Positions 6,170-7,256 of a stretch of 7,256 bases of DNA are shown here, one piece after another. The stretch comes from Verrucomicrobiota bacterium (GTDB lineage Bacteria > Verrucomicrobiota > Verrucomicrobiia > Verrucomicrobiales > DEV007), in contig JAHDIL010000036.1 of the NCBI GenBank assembly GCA_020630835.1, forward strand, positions 2,729-9,984, given 5' to 3'. A program made the position numbers and the translations under genes. Numbering within the stretch: position 1 is the first letter of the stretch; every line of letters starts with the position of its first letter. The notes beneath the pieces were generated by a model. It saw only the letters and a program-made list of their open reading frames with translations, had not been told where the DNA came from and ran no database searches.

Positions 6170-6952
6170 TCAAAAGCTAATTTCCAGCCCGAAGCCACCA
6201 AACCAGAAATCGAAAAGCTGGGCGTCTCCTGCTGCAGAGAGATTGCGCTCTAGGGACCAATTGTGCGTGAGGTGGGCGCCGAAACTGACGGTCTCTGATA
6301 GGGGCACAGCAAGCTCTGCGCTCAGAGCCGCATGGTTGAGGCCATCGTGACCATCTGTCACATAGCCCTGGTTAGCGCCTAAGATTCCGGATAGAGATAG
6401 AGCAAAGCGATCAGTGCTCAGGATGTCGCGATGCCACCCGAACTCACTGAACCAACCCTCCGCCTCTAGGGAGTAGTAGATGTCTGCGGTAAACGCGCAA
6501 ACCCCGCAAAAATCATCCCAAGTTAGGCCTAAACCGATTTCATTATCAAAGCTATTTTCGAACGGAAAGCGGAGATGCCTCCAGGCTAGGGAAAACGCGA
6601 TGTTGTTGATAGAATGGCTAACCCCGGCCCAAAGTTGCAGTTCATCATAGTTCTGCTCAGGCGAGAACCCATGCCAGATACCGCCCGCCCAGATTCCATG
6701 GGCGGCTTCGGCAGACCACCACGCGATGGGGTCCCCATCGAGCGCGTCGCGACCCTCCGAATAGTAACGACTGTCCCAACCTGCTGCGTAGTGGGTTTCG
6801 AGGTAGTCTGTCTCACTGAGAGAGTGAGGATGGGGCGAGTCGACCGTTTCGGCGAAGCTGGCTGAGCTCATTCCTACGAGGACGGCTACGATAGCCCTCA
6901 AACCCCGGCGGTTTACGCTGCGAAGAGTAACGTTATCGATCAAGAGGTTCAT
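6170..6952 (-). CDS. Small outer-membrane beta-barrel protein (putative porin or surface protein)
   Basis: The ATG at 6952 gives 260 residues. A signal peptide is present: basic RSVNRRGLR (11-19), hydrophobic core, and a likely cut after SFA (residues 32-34) before ET. The mature part alternates hydrophobic and polar residues with many aromatic girdle residues, for example THYAAGWDSRYYSEGRD (53-69), AWWSAEAAHGIWAGGIWHGF (77-96), LQLWAGVSH (106-114), FSLAWRHLRF (120-129), IGLGLTWDD (139-147) and FGAHLTHNW (224-232). It ends GFGLEISF with C-terminal Phe, the usual outer-membrane sorting signal. The segment GWDSRYYSEGRDALDGDP resembles the first strand and loop of TorF-like putative porins. Together this suggests a barrel of about 8-12 strands, substrate unknown. 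A GTG at 7018 could extend the frame by 22 residues, but the charged extension would precede the signal peptide awkwardly. It is divergent from the oxidoreductase and followed by the 64-residue gene. Confidence 0.78.
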   Translation of the reverse strand: MNLLIDNVTLRSVNRRGLRAIVAVLVGMSSASFAETVDSPHPHSLSETDYLETHYAAGWDSRYYSEGRDALDGDPIAWWSAEAAHGIWAGGIWHGFSPEQNYDELQLWAGVSHSINNIAFSLAWRHLRFPFENSFDNEIGLGLTWDDFCGVCAFTADIYYSLEAEGWFSEFGWHRDILSTDRFALSLSGILGANQGYVTDGHDGLNHAALSAELAVPLSETVSFGAHLTHNWSLERNLSAAGDAQLFDFWFGGFGLEISF

Positions 6953-7043
6953 CGGGCGAGGGTATCGAGGATGCCTTGAGCCGCAAATCGTAAATGCTGA
7001 ATTCTTTATTTGCTCCACGGGCGAGGCGGCTCATACTGCAGCC
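6953..7043. promoter_or_regulatory. Divergent promoter region, beta-barrel / oxidoreductase
   Basis: These 91 bases separate two genes transcribed apart and should hold both promoters. The middle (about 6985-7014) is A/T-rich (TAAATG, AATTCTTTATTTG) between GC-rich flanks, the expected place for -10 elements. TTGAGC near 6976 could be a plus-strand -35, but no well-spaced -10 box matches it. GAGGCGG near 7023 is too far from the ATG at 7044 to be a normal ribosome binding site. Confidence 0.35.
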
Positions 7044-7256
7044 ATGAGTTTACGAGTCGGAGTTGCCGGAGTAGGAGCGATCGGTCAGAACCATGCCCGT
7101 ATTTATAGCGAGTTGGGGGATGTTGAGTTTGTTGCCGTGTTTGATACGGATGCAGGCCGAGCTGCCGAAATCGCCGCGCAGTATGGAGGGAAGCCGGTTT
7201 CTGATCTGGCAGAGTTTGTGTCGCTAGTCGACGCAGCCTCCGTTTCTACTCCCACG
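7044..7256 (+). CDS. Gfo/Idh/MocA family NAD(P)-dependent oxidoreductase, N-terminus (3' end off window)
   Basis: The 71 codons from ATG 7044 to the window edge are open. They begin with a Rossmann nucleotide-binding fold, MSLRVGVAGVGAIGQNHARI, with the G-x-G-x-x-G loop at Gly9, Gly11 and Gly14. FVAVFDTD (29-36) is the second strand with an acidic end that favours NAD, and DAASVSTPT (63-71) is the strand that carries the family's conserved Pro-Thr. GQNHARIYSEL is reminiscent of Gfo/Idh proteins encoded near lipid A genes (the sugar-nucleotide 3-dehydrogenase group). The substrate cannot be told from this fragment, and inositol- or other sugar-dehydrogenase functions are equally possible. It is divergent from the beta-barrel gene, and no Shine-Dalgarno is evident. 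Confidence 0.85.
   Translation, partial: MSLRVGVAGVGAIGQNHARIYSELGDVEFVAVFDTDAGRAAEIAAQYGGKPVSDLAEFVSLVDAASVSTPT

Noticed and set aside
5811..6350. Long plus-strand frame of 179 codons across the convergent junction
   Set aside because: It overlaps the end of the TPR gene, all of the small gene and part of the beta-barrel gene, and its composition (Arg, Ser rich, no domain) is typical of an out-of-frame shadow.
1..7256. CRISPR arrays, tRNA genes, insertion sequences, defence systems
   Set aside because: I looked for evenly spaced repeats, tRNA-like arms and transposase motifs and saw none; the genes present are metabolic and envelope genes.

Overview
The window (about 7.3 kb, moderate GC) looks like chromosomal core/accessory sequence from a Gram-negative marine or aquatic bacterium, most likely a Verrucomicrobiota member of the Opitutales/Puniceicoccales type or a close PVC relative. 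The reasons are a secreted type I sulfatase next to a secreted ThuA-like protein (a combination typical of Planctomycetota and Verrucomicrobiota), a small outer-membrane beta-barrel ending in Phe, and an almost complete lack of Shine-Dalgarno sequences. The taxonomy is an inference; there is no rRNA or other marker here.

Layout. (1) 1-928, minus: the N-terminal 309 codons of a single reading frame joining a complete ribose-5-phosphate isomerase B (RpiB) domain to serine hydroxymethyltransferase (GlyA), cut by the window edge. (2) 929-1094: a gap holding a strong rho-independent-type hairpin that reads on the minus strand. (3) 1095-2732, minus: a secreted N-sulfoglucosamine-sulfohydrolase-like sulfatase. 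(4) 2878-3762, minus: a secreted ThuA-domain protein, separated from the sulfatase by 115-145 bases that contain a 9-bp inverted repeat. (5) 3867-5177 and 5174-5935, plus: a dicarboxylate/amino-acid:cation symporter (DAACS) and a secreted TPR protein, overlapping by ATGA. (6) 6952-6170 and 6126-5932, minus: an outer-membrane beta-barrel and a 64-residue protein of unknown function; the latter's stop overlaps the TPR stop codon tail to tail. (7) 7044 to the right edge, plus: the start of a Gfo/Idh/MocA oxidoreductase.

How the genes work together. Sulfatase and ThuA probably serve catabolism of sulfated polysaccharide or host/algal glycans in the periplasm. The symporter and TPR protein form a translationally coupled pair, so the TPR protein may be an envelope partner of the transporter. 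The RpiB-GlyA fusion would link pentose-phosphate interconversion (ribose 5-phosphate for PRPP) with one-carbon supply, both inputs of nucleotide synthesis. No tRNA, rRNA, CRISPR array, insertion sequence or attachment site was seen. No gap exceeds 300 bases. The most unusual item is the RpiB-GlyA fusion; I see no convincing wholly new multi-gene system.
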